Shown: piece after piece, positions 23,572-32,294 of the stretch
Layout of the letters: each line of letters starts with the position of its first letter
How positions within the stretch are numbered: position 1 is the first letter of the stretch
Notes under the pieces: generated by a model
Told to the model about the DNA's origin: nothing
Databases searched by the model: none
What the model saw: the letters and a program-made list of their open reading frames with translations, nothing else
Assembly: GCA_004282895.1 (NCBI GenBank)
Contig: SHLQ01000007.1
Span: 1-42,023 of the forward strand
From: Acidimicrobiales bacterium
GTDB lineage: Bacteria; Actinomycetota; Acidimicrobiia; Acidimicrobiales; SHLQ01
Direction: 5' to 3'
Length of the DNA stretch: 42,023 nt
Translations under genes and position numbers: made by a program

Positions 23572-25617
23572 TCAGGGAACCAGCTCGAACTCGCAGTTCA
23601 CGAGGTTCTCGAATTCGGCGCAGAAGTCGGTGCCGATCTTCCCGTTTGCCGAGTCGAATCCGCCCCCGCCGAAGAGTCGGTCGTTGCCACCTCCGCCGGA
23701 AACGAAGTCGGGTCCGGATTGGCCGTCGATCCGGTCACGGCCGTTTCCGCCGATGAGCGTGTCGCGGCCGCCGTTGCCCGAGATTCGGTCGTTGTTTCGT
23801 CCCCCTACCACAACGTCGTCGCCGGGTCCGCCTCGGGCTACGTCGCGTCCGGGACCACCGTCGATGAAGTCAAGACCGGGTCCGCCATAGACACGGTCGT
23901 TGCCATCACCGCCGAACAGGCGATCATCACCATCGCCTCCGTTGATGAGGTCGTTTCCTCCACCTCCGCAGATCGTGTCATTGCCACTGCCGCCTTCGAG
24001 AATGTCCGGAGCCTCCGACCCGATCATGACGTCGTCGCCATCGGTGCCCACTACTCCGGCGATCGTCACCGCGAGGCCATCACAGGTGCCGGTGGGCGGC
24101 AGGGAATTGCTGACGATGTAGATCCATCCATCGCGTTTGTTCAATATGTAGAGCTCTCCATAGGGCCCTTGCCCGAAACGCACATCGGCTCGGCCCGAAC
24201 CGTCGTATCGAAGCGAATCGTTGATGACCTCACCCATGGTTGCGCGAGGTTTCACCGGCGTGGTCGCGTCACCGTCGTGGTCGAAGGCAATGGACGAAAC
24301 GTACGTAGGTGCCTGCGTAAGATCTTCGGGGTGATCGCGGTCCGGTACCGCCGGATCCAGCTCGGTGACGGCTCCGAGAATGTCAACTACCGACGAGTGG
24401 TAGATCGTGCCGCTCCTCGCGAAGTCTGCATAAAAGTAGTGCCCAGACAACACGGAGCCGTTGTCGATGGCGAACCCTCCGGCGATCGCCCGACCGGAGT
24501 TTGTCGACCCTCGAACACCATCGTGACCTAGTTGCGCAGCCGGATAGATGAAGCCGTTGAGGGCATCATCGACGGGCAGCGGCGCAACTCCGTCGATGAG
24601 TGTGCCGCCCGGCAGGTGCACGAAGGTTCCCTCGCGCATGCTCCACCCGTAGTTTCCGCCCCGCTGAATCACATTGACTTCTTCGACGTTGTCGCGACCC
24701 GGCTCGGCTGCGATGAGCCGACTCGTTCCTGCGTCATCCACGAAGGCGAGATGATGTGGGTTCCGATGCCCGATGGACCACGCTTCGTTGATCATTGTCG
24801 CGTCATCGACGAACGGGTTGCTTTCGGGAACCGAATACGGCGAGGTATCGCGTTGGCGGGGATCGATTCGCAGAATCTTGCCGAGCGCATCGTTGTTCTG
24901 CCCGCCTCCTGCAGTCGCGGAGTTCACACTGCCGTCGCCGTGGGCGACGTACAGCAGCCCGTAGCCGTCGTCGTCCGGCTCGGCGAATGGGTCGAACGCG
25001 ATCTGCTTGATCGGGTGGTCGTAGACCGGCATACCAACCCGGAAGACCTGGCGATACGAAGCCGGATCGACCTCGTCGCGATTGTGGTCATAGGTCCACT
25101 CGATTACGACACTGTCGGCCGGGATTGGAGTCGGCACATCGCTGATGTAGTCGTCCGGGTTGGGAGCTGCCGGGCGGGTCTCCATGACGGACGTGTAGAA
25201 GAGTCCGTTCTCGGCGAATGCAGGATGAAAGGCCAGTCCTCGAAGCCCGCCGTGGACTCGGTTTGTGTTGTCGAGCGTTCGGCTGGTCGCCGACGCGATT
25301 GCATCCTTGACGTTCAGGAACGGCCGCAAGGTCGGTTGGTTGTCGACGGTCGTGATCTCCCAAATGTCACCATCCCACTCCTCGACTACGAAGACCCGTT
25401 CTCCGGTCGAGGCCATCGCGTTCAGCCGCGGGCGCCCCATCGACGAGTCAGGAATCTCGACCCAGGGAACAACCTCGAGCACGACCCCCGTGTCGACGAG
25501 TGGAGCAGCGACGGGATTGTCCGCCCACACCGCAGCTGGGGCCGACGCGAACACGAGCGACACGATGGCCAAAACGAGAAACAGTCCGATGTGGTTTCTG
25601 CGCGGGTCCGCCTCCAT
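23572..25617 (-). CDS. Secreted PQQ-type sugar dehydrogenase with RTX tail
   Basis: The 681-residue protein has a signal peptide (GLFLVLAIVSLVFASAPAAVWA, ending near residue 32) and a glucose/sorbosone dehydrogenase (GSDH) beta-propeller at about 55-500. That propeller has GGLRGLAFHPAF with the catalytic-type His, EAWSIGHRNPHHLAF and GGNYGWSMREGT. The last 170 residues are an RTX calcium-binding block. GSDH enzymes oxidise sugars with PQQ outside the membrane; several homologues have other or unknown substrates, and no pqq genes are in the window. Four cysteines at fixed points of the RTX block are shared with the other two RTX proteins. The gene is alone, ending 79 bases from the TPR gene. 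Confidence 0.87.
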   Translation of the reverse strand: MEADPRRNHIGLFLVLAIVSLVFASAPAAVWADNPVAAPLVDTGVVLEVVPWVEIPDSSMGRPRLNAMASTGERVFVVEEWDGDIWEITTVDNQPTLRPFLNVKDAIASATSRTLDNTNRVHGGLRGLAFHPAFAENGLFYTSVMETRPAAPNPDDYISDVPTPIPADSVVIEWTYDHNRDEVDPASYRQVFRVGMPVYDHPIKQIAFDPFAEPDDDGYGLLYVAHGDGSVNSATAGGGQNNDALGKILRIDPRQRDTSPYSVPESNPFVDDATMINEAWSIGHRNPHHLAFVDDAGTSRLIAAEPGRDNVEEVNVIQRGGNYGWSMREGTFVHLPGGTLIDGVAPLPVDDALNGFIYPAAQLGHDGVRGSTNSGRAIAGGFAIDNGSVLSGHYFYADFARSGTIYHSSVVDILGAVTELDPAVPDRDHPEDLTQAPTYVSSIAFDHDGDATTPVKPRATMGEVINDSLRYDGSGRADVRFGQGPYGELYILNKRDGWIYIVSNSLPPTGTCDGLAVTIAGVVGTDGDDVMIGSEAPDILEGGSGNDTICGGGGNDLINGGDGDDRLFGGDGNDRVYGGPGLDFIDGGPGRDVARGGPGDDVVVGGRNNDRISGNGGRDTLIGGNGRDRIDGQSGPDFVSGGGGNDRLFGGGGFDSANGKIGTDFCAEFENLVNCEFELVP
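23630..24060 (-). repeat. RTX nonapeptide-coding repeats (sugar dehydrogenase)
   Basis: Degenerate 27-base units encode GGxGxDxIx repeats in the C-terminal part of the dehydrogenase. They are coding repeats. Confidence 0.8.
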
Positions 25618-25704
25618 CTACCCGACTATGTCAGGCGTTCGCAGGGTCTGATCAGGGGAATCAGGCCCATTCTTGCAGTGGTGGAACGTGCGATGGTCAG
25701 CGGC

Positions 25705-26937
25705 TTATCGCATGAGGAAGACCACGTCTTCTGGCATTGCAGTTTCGGGGTCGAAGCCCGGTCCGCCTCGAAGTACCTCGTTGAGGAACCGGATCGCGAA
25801 CGTGTTTGTGAGTTCCTGCGCGCGGTCGATCGGCATATCACCCGGCTGACAGCCGGCTTCGGCGAACGAATCGATGGTCGTCGTGATTGGCTCGGGTACG
25901 GCGTCGAGAGTCGGCAGGTAGTCCTGGTAATCACAGACGTCGGTGAACGTCTGGTGTTCGGCTGCGCTCAGCTCGACTCGATACGAGATGTCGCTGGTCA
26001 TGAGATCCCATGGTCTGGTCACGTTCGGGTCGACGGGTGTGGTCTTGTCGTCCGTTCCGACGATCATGAGTGAGGGGACGCTTACTGCACTCAATGCCTC
26101 GTCGCTGAGAATCGGCGAGGTGAATGGCGCCAGCGTGATGATCGCATCAACGCGTTCGTCGGCCGCGAACGAGCCGATCTCATTCTCGTAACCACTCGCC
26201 ATGGCGAAGGATGTGAATCCACCGAACGAGTGACCGGTGACGGCGACGTTCTCGCTGTCGATCCGTTCCGCAAACGGGCTGGTGATCTCGCTCGTGGTAT
26301 CCAGCATCTCATCGATGAGGTTCGACACATCGTTCGGACGGTTGAAGGCGATTGTCGCCGGCTCGTCCGACGAGCTCAACAACTGGTCAACCGCAGTGTT
26401 CCCGGTGTGATCCGCGGCCGCCACGATGTAGCCATGGCTGGCAATCGCCTCGGTGTAGTCGCTGTGGATGTATCGAAGGCCTCCGCTGCCATGGGAGTAG
26501 ATCACAAGCGGATAGGGGTCAGACCCCGCGATGGTGTCCGGGGTGGCCGCGACGGCCAGTGGAGACTCGTAGTAGACCCCGGGCAACAGGGTGTATTGCT
26601 GCGGGTCACCGGTGGAGCCTGGTTCCAGCGGGAACCAAATGTCGACCGTGAGCGGCCGATCCGACTCGGCCAACACCTCGACCGTGGTGACACCGACGGT
26701 GTAGTCGCCCCGGCCAATGAGTTCCAGCGGCTCGGGCGGAGGAGTGGTCGTGGTCGTTGTCGTGGTGGTCGTGGTGGTTGTTGTGGTTGCGGCAGTGGTG
26801 GTTGGCGCCGCCGAGTCGGCCGCAGCCACGGCGCTGGTTTGGGTCGCGGAATCGTCGGCCGTGGAGTCACCGCCATCGGATCCGCCGCAGGCAGCGGCCA
26901 CGAGGGCCAAGGTGAGGAGGAGTGGAGTGATCCGCAT
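25705..26937 (-). CDS. Alpha/beta-hydrolase lipoprotein with Thr-rich linker
   Basis: The 410-residue protein begins with a lipoprotein signal (MRITPLLLTLALVAAACGG, lipobox ending at Cys17). A Thr-rich stalk of about 15 consecutive Thr follows, then an alpha/beta-hydrolase domain of the PAF-acetylhydrolase/dienelactone type. The nucleophile elbow is GHSFGG; the acid lies in IVGTDDKTTP and the base in SAAEHQTFTD. It would sit on the outer face of the membrane and cleave an ester or lipid. It starts 2 bases after the class V PLP gene, so the two are co-transcribed. The substrate is unknown. Confidence 0.87.
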   Translation of the reverse strand: MRITPLLLTLALVAAACGGSDGGDSTADDSATQTSAVAAADSAAPTTTAATTTTTTTTTTTTTTTPPPEPLELIGRGDYTVGVTTVEVLAESDRPLTVDIWFPLEPGSTGDPQQYTLLPGVYYESPLAVAATPDTIAGSDPYPLVIYSHGSGGLRYIHSDYTEAIASHGYIVAAADHTGNTAVDQLLSSSDEPATIAFNRPNDVSNLIDEMLDTTSEITSPFAERIDSENVAVTGHSFGGFTSFAMASGYENEIGSFAADERVDAIITLAPFTSPILSDEALSAVSVPSLMIVGTDDKTTPVDPNVTRPWDLMTSDISYRVELSAAEHQTFTDVCDYQDYLPTLDAVPEPITTTIDSFAEAGCQPGDMPIDRAQELTNTFAIRFLNEVLRGGPGFDPETAMPEDVVFLMR

Positions 26938-26939
26938 GG

Positions 26940-28166
26940 TTAGAGCACCTCGTCGAGTGCTTCGATGGCCTGGGTGACCTCCGCCGGTGACGTGTAGTGC
27001 ACGAAACTGAGGCGCAGCACGCCGGGGTCGGCTGGCTGGCCCATCGCTTCGACGAGACGCACGGCATAGAAATCGCCGGCGCCGGCCATCACCTTGTGTT
27101 CCACCAGCTTGTTCGCGACAACGCTGGGGTCCTCCTCGGTGACGAAGGCAACCGTCGGTACGCGGGTCGAAGGATCCGTGGGTCCCATGATCCGAACGTC
27201 ACCTCGATCGACGAGGTAGCTCAACAGGGGAGCCACGAGGGCAGTTTCCTGGGCTCGCATGAGGTCATGCACTCGACGTCCCCGCTCGGGGGCGGGCGCA
27301 CCATCCTCGAAGTGGTGCTCATGCAACAGGTCGATGTAGTCGGCAACACCGTTCAGTGCTGCCACCTGGGCGTGATCCGGTCCTGCCGGCACGAGCCGTT
27401 TGTGGATCTCCCCGTCATTGAAGTAGTGGCTCTGATTGGCAAGAGCGTTGTTCGTGGCGTCGCGCACGATCATGACGCCCTGGTGGGGGCCGTATGTCTT
27501 GTACGCCGAGAACAAGTAGATGTCGGCGCCGAGCGCATCAACATCGGGCAATCCGTGGGGAGCGGCGGAGACACCGTCGACGACGGTGGTCGCACCGACG
27601 GCTCGAGCCATCGCGCAGATCTCAGCCACCGGGTTGATGTGGGCCACGATGTTCGAGCAGTGGGGAAAGGCCACAAGTTTCGTCTTGTCGCTCAGCAGGT
27701 TTGCCAAATCCGCGGGGTCCAGAACGCCGGTGTCGGGATCTACGCCCCACTCGAGCACGCGGATCCCGCTGTCTGCGAGTCGTCGCCAGACTCCGGAGTT
27801 GGCTTCGTGGTCCTGGTCGGTGACGATGATCTCGTCGCCTTCCGACCAGCCTTGACGGAACGCGTGCGCGAGCACGTAGGTGTTCTGTGATGTGGACGGA
27901 CCAAACTGCAACTCGTCCGCTCCCACATTCATGAGCCCGGCGAGGCGAACGTGGGCCTGGTCCATCTGATCACCAGCATCGGCGCTGGCGGGGTAGGGGC
28001 CGTACGGCTGGACCTTCGTCTTCGTGTAGAAGTCGGTCAGCCGATCGATGGTCTGACGGCACGCGTACGAGCCGCCGGCGTTCTCGAAGAACGCCCACCC
28101 TTCGAGCGAGGCCTCCGCAAACGCGGGGAATTGGCTACGAACAAAGTGCAGATCAAGATCGGTCAT
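26940..28166 (-). CDS. Class V PLP enzyme, cysteine desulfurase-like without the catalytic Cys
   Basis: The 408-residue protein has the aminotransferase class V fold: an early FFENAGGSYACRQTI, TVVDGVS with the PLP-pairing Asp197, and the PLP lysine K223 in LFSAYKTYGPHQGV. In true SufS-type desulfurases the catalytic Cys lies in RAGHHCAQP; the matching stretch here reads MAGAGDFYAVRLVEAMG and has no Cys. It is therefore unlikely to release sulfur from cysteine in the usual way and belongs to the poorly characterised desulfurase-like group. Upstream of its start is the GGGGTC hairpin; AATACT lies six bases before the ATG. Confidence 0.88.
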   Translation of the reverse strand: MTDLDLHFVRSQFPAFAEASLEGWAFFENAGGSYACRQTIDRLTDFYTKTKVQPYGPYPASADAGDQMDQAHVRLAGLMNVGADELQFGPSTSQNTYVLAHAFRQGWSEGDEIIVTDQDHEANSGVWRRLADSGIRVLEWGVDPDTGVLDPADLANLLSDKTKLVAFPHCSNIVAHINPVAEICAMARAVGATTVVDGVSAAPHGLPDVDALGADIYLFSAYKTYGPHQGVMIVRDATNNALANQSHYFNDGEIHKRLVPAGPDHAQVAALNGVADYIDLLHEHHFEDGAPAPERGRRVHDLMRAQETALVAPLLSYLVDRGDVRIMGPTDPSTRVPTVAFVTEEDPSVVANKLVEHKVMAGAGDFYAVRLVEAMGQPADPGVLRLSFVHYTSPAEVTQAIEALDEVL

Positions 28167-28182
28167 GCGAGCAGTATTCCAG

Positions 28183-28204
28183 AAAAGGGGTCAGACCCCT
28201 TTTT
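28183..28204 (-). terminator. GGGGTC hairpin, probable terminator of the DinB/mycothiol gene
   Basis: AAAAGGGG (28183-28190) pairs with CCCCTTTT (28196-28203), closed by a further T-A pair around a CAG loop. On the minus strand it lies 20 bases past the stop of the 28224 gene and ends in a run of Ts that is part of the stem. Its right arm is repeated at the left edge of the window. Confidence 0.6.
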
Positions 28205-28223
28205 GGCCTTTTGGCTTGTAGCG

Positions 28224-28952
28224 CTAGGGGGCGACGGCCTGCCAGGCGTCGGCGGCATGGGTAGCCCCGAGGATCTCCACGTCTTCGTCGCTGCGACCCC
28301 AAATCCACAGCAACAGCGCCTCGGCTGAACCCCGCACGGCGGCATCACCCTTGGCGTGTTCTTCCGTGACCTCAACCTGTTCCTCATTGCCGCGCAACAT
28401 CCATTCCCCGTCTCCATCGGTGCGGTGAAGATGCAGCGTCTCGGATGGGTAAATACGGTTGGGTTTGCCACTGGAGTAACGCAAGCCGACAGCGAGGTAT
28501 TCGTTGATGCCATCGCAGGCCAGATCGGGATCGAGAGACCTGGCTTCACCGAGTCCATTCTCGGCATCCCACCTATGAACAGCCGTCTCGTGGACCATAC
28601 GTCGCTGCCAGAATCCGGCGGTCTGATTGTCCGGCGCGAACGACCACGCCGCCTCCTCTGGGCCGGTGGCACGAAGTGTGTTCAACATCGCCGAGCGACG
28701 TTCGTTCAGCCAGGGGACGATCTGCGCGTCGTCGTCGGGCATGTGGCCGGATTCGCCCGGCGGGGTGGGCGCGTCGATGGCGGCGGTCACGTTGGCCGTG
28801 GCGATGGCCCACACCTTTCCGAGGTGACCGGCCAGGTCCCGCATTGTCCAATGGCCACAGGTGGGAATGGCGTAGTCGAGGGCACCGTCGACAGCGGCGA
28901 TGAACGCAGCGCTTTCGCGCTCTACGGCTGCGAGGAAGTCGTTCTTTTCCAT
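28224..28952 (-). CDS. Maleylpyruvate isomerase-family (mycothiol-type DinB) protein
   Basis: The 242-residue protein has the mycothiol-dependent maleylpyruvate isomerase N-terminal four-helix (DinB-like) domain at about 1-150. Metal-binding histidines lie in MRDLAGHLGKVW and MVHETAVHRWDAE. The C-terminal MDMPI domain covers about 160-235. Such proteins use mycothiol or bind metal in actinobacteria; most members are not biochemically defined. ATG at 28952 is preceded by TATGGT at exactly six bases (28964-28959), again fitting leaderless translation. The family supports an actinobacterial origin. Confidence 0.87.
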   Translation of the reverse strand: MEKNDFLAAVERESAAFIAAVDGALDYAIPTCGHWTMRDLAGHLGKVWAIATANVTAAIDAPTPPGESGHMPDDDAQIVPWLNERRSAMLNTLRATGPEEAAWSFAPDNQTAGFWQRRMVHETAVHRWDAENGLGEARSLDPDLACDGINEYLAVGLRYSSGKPNRIYPSETLHLHRTDGDGEWMLRGNEEQVEVTEEHAKGDAAVRGSAEALLLWIWGRSDEDVEILGATHAADAWQAVAP

Positions 28953-28958
28953 CGCCGA

Positions 28959-28964
28959 ACCATA
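28959..28964 (-). promoter_or_regulatory. -10 element (TATGGT) of a leaderless DinB-like mRNA
   Basis: TATGGT is followed by TCGGCG and ATG, so transcription is predicted to start at the initiation codon. Confidence 0.4.
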
Positions 28965-28992
28965 GCCCAAACCGGTAATTCAGAGATGAGCA

Positions 28993-29030
28993 AAGGGCTG
29001 GCGCAAACCCCCCGGATTACGCCAGCCCTT
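28993..29030 (-). terminator. Terminator hairpin after the cox operon
   Basis: AAGGGCTGGCG (28993-29003) is complementary to CGCCAGCCCTT (29020-29030), an 11-bp stem with a 16-base loop. It lies downstream of coxM on the minus strand. The following T-tract is short. Confidence 0.55.
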
Positions 29031-29037
29031 CGACGGT

Positions 29038-29057
29038 CGACAGCGCACGCGCTGTCG
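29038..29057. terminator. Second hairpin next to the cox terminator
   Basis: CGACAGCG (29038-29045) pairs with CGCTGTCG (29050-29057) around a CACG tetraloop. It stands 8 bases from the first hairpin, nearer to coxM, so the two form a tandem stop for the cox transcript. There is no T-tract. Confidence 0.4.
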
Positions 29058-29112
29058 GCTTGTCTGGAACCGACCCCCATCGGCCCCATACATCTTTCAG
29101 TCCAACAGTTAA

Positions 29113-29931
29113 CTACCCTCCGTTGGCGGCCGCCAATGCACGACCGGTCAGAACCTTGGCCAAATGCGCTCGGTAGGCTGCATCGGCGTTGAGATCCTCC
29201 GGTGGGCTGGTGCCATCGGCAGCCAACGCTGCGGCGTCCTCCATCGAAGCTCCTCCGGCAAGTGCGGCCTCTGCTGCCGACGCTCGCAACGGAGTCGAGC
29301 CCATGTTGATCAGGCTGATGCCGTTGCCGCCATCGGCAACACACACCCCGACGATCGCCCAGTCCTGAGCTCGACGGTTGAACTTCTGGTAGTTCCAGCC
29401 ACCGGTGTTCGCCGGCACCTTGATCTCCACGATCATCTCATCGGCCGCAAGGACCGACTCGAAGTAACCGGTAAAGAACTCGGTCGCCGCGATCTCCCGC
29501 TTGCCGTTGGGACCCTGAGCCACGACCGTGCCTCCGAGCGCCAGCACTGCTGCGGGCAGATCGGACGCGGGGTCACTGTGGGCCATCGTTCCGCCGAGCG
29601 TGCCTTTGTGGCGAACCGACGGATCTCCAACCAAGGAGGCGACATGCTGCAACAGAGGACAGGCGTCGGCCAGCACATCGCTGGTCTCCAAGTCCATGTG
29701 TTTCGTCATGGCGCCAATCGCCACGTGGCCATTCTCCTGACGGATGTAGGACAGGTCATCGAGACGCCCGACGTCGATGAGCATCGTTGGCGTGGCCAAA
29801 CGGAACCTCATCATCGGAAGCAACGAGTGTCCACCAGCGAGAAGCTTGGCCTCATCGCCAGCTTCGCCGAGCAACTGGATGGCGTGGTCGGCCGATTCTG
29901 CGACCGTGTAATCAAATGCTGCGGGGATCAT
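29113..29931 (-). CDS. coxM: CO-dehydrogenase-like FAD subunit (medium)
   Basis: CoxM carries FAD and passes electrons between the molybdenum subunit and the iron-sulfur subunit. The 272-residue protein has the FAD-binding motifs AGGHSLLPMMRFRLA near residue 30 and TLGGTMAHSDPASDLP near residue 107. ATG at 29931 overlaps the coxL stop by 4 bases; the longer frame is not favoured. The order on the minus strand is coxS-coxL-coxM, which is the gene order of form II clusters. The true substrate may not be CO. Confidence 0.9.
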   Translation of the reverse strand: MIPAAFDYTVAESADHAIQLLGEAGDEAKLLAGGHSLLPMMRFRLATPTMLIDVGRLDDLSYIRQENGHVAIGAMTKHMDLETSDVLADACPLLQHVASLVGDPSVRHKGTLGGTMAHSDPASDLPAAVLALGGTVVAQGPNGKREIAATEFFTGYFESVLAADEMIVEIKVPANTGGWNYQKFNRRAQDWAIVGVCVADGGNGISLINMGSTPLRASAAEAALAGGASMEDAAALAADGTSPPEDLNADAAYRAHLAKVLTGRALAAANGG

Positions 29932-32294
29932 GCCGCACCTCCGTTCGCGTTGATCGCTTCCCAAACTCTCTGTGGTGTTGCCGGCATGGCTATGTCTTTC
30001 ACTCCGTACGGACTCAGTCCGTCGCAGATGGCGTTGATGGTTGCCGCGGCGGAACCGATCGTGCCGGCCTCACCCACACCCTTCACTCCAAGTGGATTCG
30101 AGGTCGACGGCGTTTCGGTGCTGTCCAGGTGTAGTGACGGAACCTCTGCGGCCGAAGGCACGAGATAATCCATGAAGGACGGGTTGTGGATGTTGGCGTC
30201 CTCGTCGTACACGGCCTCTTCCCACAGCGCTTGGGACACACCCTGCACGATCCCGCCATGGACCTGACCGTCCACAATGAGCGGATTGACCTGCGGGCCA
30301 CAATCGTCGACCGCCACGTAGTTGATCAGTTCGACGCCTCCGGTGTCGGTGTCGATCTCGACCACAGCCACGTGGGTCCCGAAAGGGAACGCAAAGTTCG
30401 GCGGATCGAAGTTGACCTGCTCCATCAGATTTGGCTCCATTCCATCGGGGAGGTCGTGCGCAGCGAATGCCGCGAACCCGAGCTCCTGGATATGGACCGA
30501 CTTCGATGGTGTGCCAGCGACCGAGAACGAACCGTTCTCGAACTCGACATCCTCGGGCGCAGCCTCGAACTGGTGAGCGGCCATCAGCCTGGCCTTCTCG
30601 ACCACCTTGTCAGCGGCCATCGCAATCGCGACACCACCGACGGCGAGCGAGCGTGACCCGTAGGTGTCAAGGCCGAGCGGGCTCGTGGCCGTGTCGGAAT
30701 GCAGCACCTCGACGTCATTGGGGTCGACGCCCATCTTGTCGGCGATGATCATCGACCACGACGTCTCGTGGCCTTGTCCGTGTGGCGTTGAACCCGAGAC
30801 AACTTCGACCTTGCCGGTGGGCAACAGTCGAACTGTTGCGTGTTCCCAGCCACCGGCGCCGTAGTTGAGACCGCCGAGGGCCCGTGATGGGGCCAATCCG
30901 CAGATCTCCACGTAGGTGCACATGCCGATGCCGAGTTGTTTGGCCTCGCCCGCCTCGCGGCGGCGCGCCTGTTCGGCCCGCAACCCCGCAACATCGGCCA
31001 TCTCGAGCGCACGATCGTGTGCAGGGTTGTAGTGCCCCGAGTCGAAGATGAGCGTGCTTGCAGCCTCATGATTCTCGAAGTGCTCACCACCATTGATGTA
31101 GTTGCGCTTGCGAATCTCCTCCGGCGTGATTCCGACCTCTCCGGCCATGAGATCCATGGTCCGTTCGATCGCGTAGCTGGCCTCGGGACGACCGGCGCCG
31201 CGATACGCATCCGTCGGGGTCATGTTCGTGAAGTACCCGTCGCAGGTGAAGCTGAGATTCGGGATGTCGTACACGCCGGTGTAGAGGAAGCTCCCGAGCA
31301 ATGGAACACCCGGGGTGATCAGCATCATGTAGGCACCCATGTCGGCGTCGAGGTGCACCTTCACTGCGTTGATCTTGCCGTTCTCGTCGGCAGCAGCCTC
31401 GATGTACTGCACCTGACCGCGTCCTTGGTGCGACGCGCCGGCAGCTTCGGAGCGGGACTCCGTCCAGCGCACCGGCAGGCCGAGGTGGTTGGCCAACGTC
31501 ACCGACAGAACCGCGTCGGCATCGACGTTCAGCTTGCCGCCAAAGCCTCCACCCACGGAAGGAGCGATGACCCGAATCTTGTTCTCCGGGATGCCTGTAA
31601 CCGCGGCGATCATGACCTTCAGGATGTGTGGCACCTGCGTGGCGCTGTAGAAGGTGACCTCTCCACCCGCAGGGGAGGGGATGGCCAGACAACCGCGCGG
31701 TTCCATCGGCGAGGGAATCATGCGTTGCTGCACGAAGCGAGCCTTGACGGTGTGCGCTGCGGAAGCGAACGCCGCGGCGGTGCCTTCAGGGTTCGGGTCG
31801 AGCGGCCAGTGGAAGGCCTTGTTGGTTTCCAGGTCGCTGTGGGCCATCTTTTCGCCGGCCACAGCTTCTTCGACCGAGGCGACCGCGGGAAGGTCGTCGT
31901 AGTCGACGATCACTTCGGCAGCCGCGTCAGCGGCGCGGTAACGACTGTCGGCCAGCACGACGGCGACGATGTCGCCCACGTGTTTGGCTTCTTCGACCGC
32001 AACCGGATTGTGTGGGGGGTTCACCATGTCCTCGGTGACCGGCCATGCACATGGCAGTGGCGCTCCCCATAATCCCATCTCGGCGAGTTGGGCCCCGCTG
32101 TAGACGGCGTGGACGCCGGGCATCGCCTCGGCCGCACTCGAATCGATGCTGTTGATCTTTGCGTGGGCCAGCGGGCTGCGCACCATGCCCATCCACAACT
32201 CGCCGGGAGCATGGATGTCGTCGATGAACTTGTTCTCGCCCGTCAGTAGCTTGGGATCCTCCTTGCGGAGCATCCGGGTTCCCATAACAGCCAT
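29928..32294 (-). CDS. coxL: CO-dehydrogenase-like molybdenum subunit (large), form II
   Basis: CoxL binds the molybdopterin cytosine dinucleotide cofactor of xanthine-oxidase-family hydroxylases. The 788-residue protein has the family features VGGGFGGKLNVDADAV, the C-terminal GVKGVGEAGTIGSAAA with the conserved active-site Glu, and the active-site loop AYRGAGR at residues 363-369. AYRGAGR marks form II; form I CO dehydrogenases have AYxCSFR with the copper-binding Cys, which is absent. CO oxidation by form II enzymes is unproven, so an aldehyde or heterocycle substrate is possible. ATG at 32294 overlaps the coxS stop by one base (TGATG). Confidence 0.93.
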   Translation of the reverse strand: MAVMGTRMLRKEDPKLLTGENKFIDDIHAPGELWMGMVRSPLAHAKINSIDSSAAEAMPGVHAVYSGAQLAEMGLWGAPLPCAWPVTEDMVNPPHNPVAVEEAKHVGDIVAVVLADSRYRAADAAAEVIVDYDDLPAVASVEEAVAGEKMAHSDLETNKAFHWPLDPNPEGTAAAFASAAHTVKARFVQQRMIPSPMEPRGCLAIPSPAGGEVTFYSATQVPHILKVMIAAVTGIPENKIRVIAPSVGGGFGGKLNVDADAVLSVTLANHLGLPVRWTESRSEAAGASHQGRGQVQYIEAAADENGKINAVKVHLDADMGAYMMLITPGVPLLGSFLYTGVYDIPNLSFTCDGYFTNMTPTDAYRGAGRPEASYAIERTMDLMAGEVGITPEEIRKRNYINGGEHFENHEAASTLIFDSGHYNPAHDRALEMADVAGLRAEQARRREAGEAKQLGIGMCTYVEICGLAPSRALGGLNYGAGGWEHATVRLLPTGKVEVVSGSTPHGQGHETSWSMIIADKMGVDPNDVEVLHSDTATSPLGLDTYGSRSLAVGGVAIAMAADKVVEKARLMAAHQFEAAPEDVEFENGSFSVAGTPSKSVHIQELGFAAFAAHDLPDGMEPNLMEQVNFDPPNFAFPFGTHVAVVEIDTDTGGVELINYVAVDDCGPQVNPLIVDGQVHGGIVQGVSQALWEEAVYDEDANIHNPSFMDYLVPSAAEVPSLHLDSTETPSTSNPLGVKGVGEAGTIGSAAATINAICDGLSPYGVKDIAMPATPQRVWEAINANGGAA

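Noticed and set aside
24532-26073. 513-codon open frame on the plus strand
   Set aside because: It lies antisense to the RTX sugar dehydrogenase and the lipoprotein hydrolase, both of which have clear domains. The frame is Arg/Val/Asp-rich with no recognisable domain, typical of antisense frames at high G+C.
26515-26527. GGGGTCAGACCCC, the core of the hairpin repeat, inside a coding region
   Set aside because: It encodes the ordinary residues Gly-Ser-Asp-Pro of the lipoprotein hydrolase and lacks the flanking A/T arms, so it is probably chance.
26740-26810. GTGGTCGTGGTG-type simple repeats
   Set aside because: They encode poly-Thr stalks on the minus strand. Similar tracts occur at 15179-15260, 37690-37740 and 39520-39640, all in-frame linkers.
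30936-32072. 378-codon plus-strand frame
   Set aside because: It is antisense to coxL, which has a diagnostic active-site loop and full-length similarity to the family.
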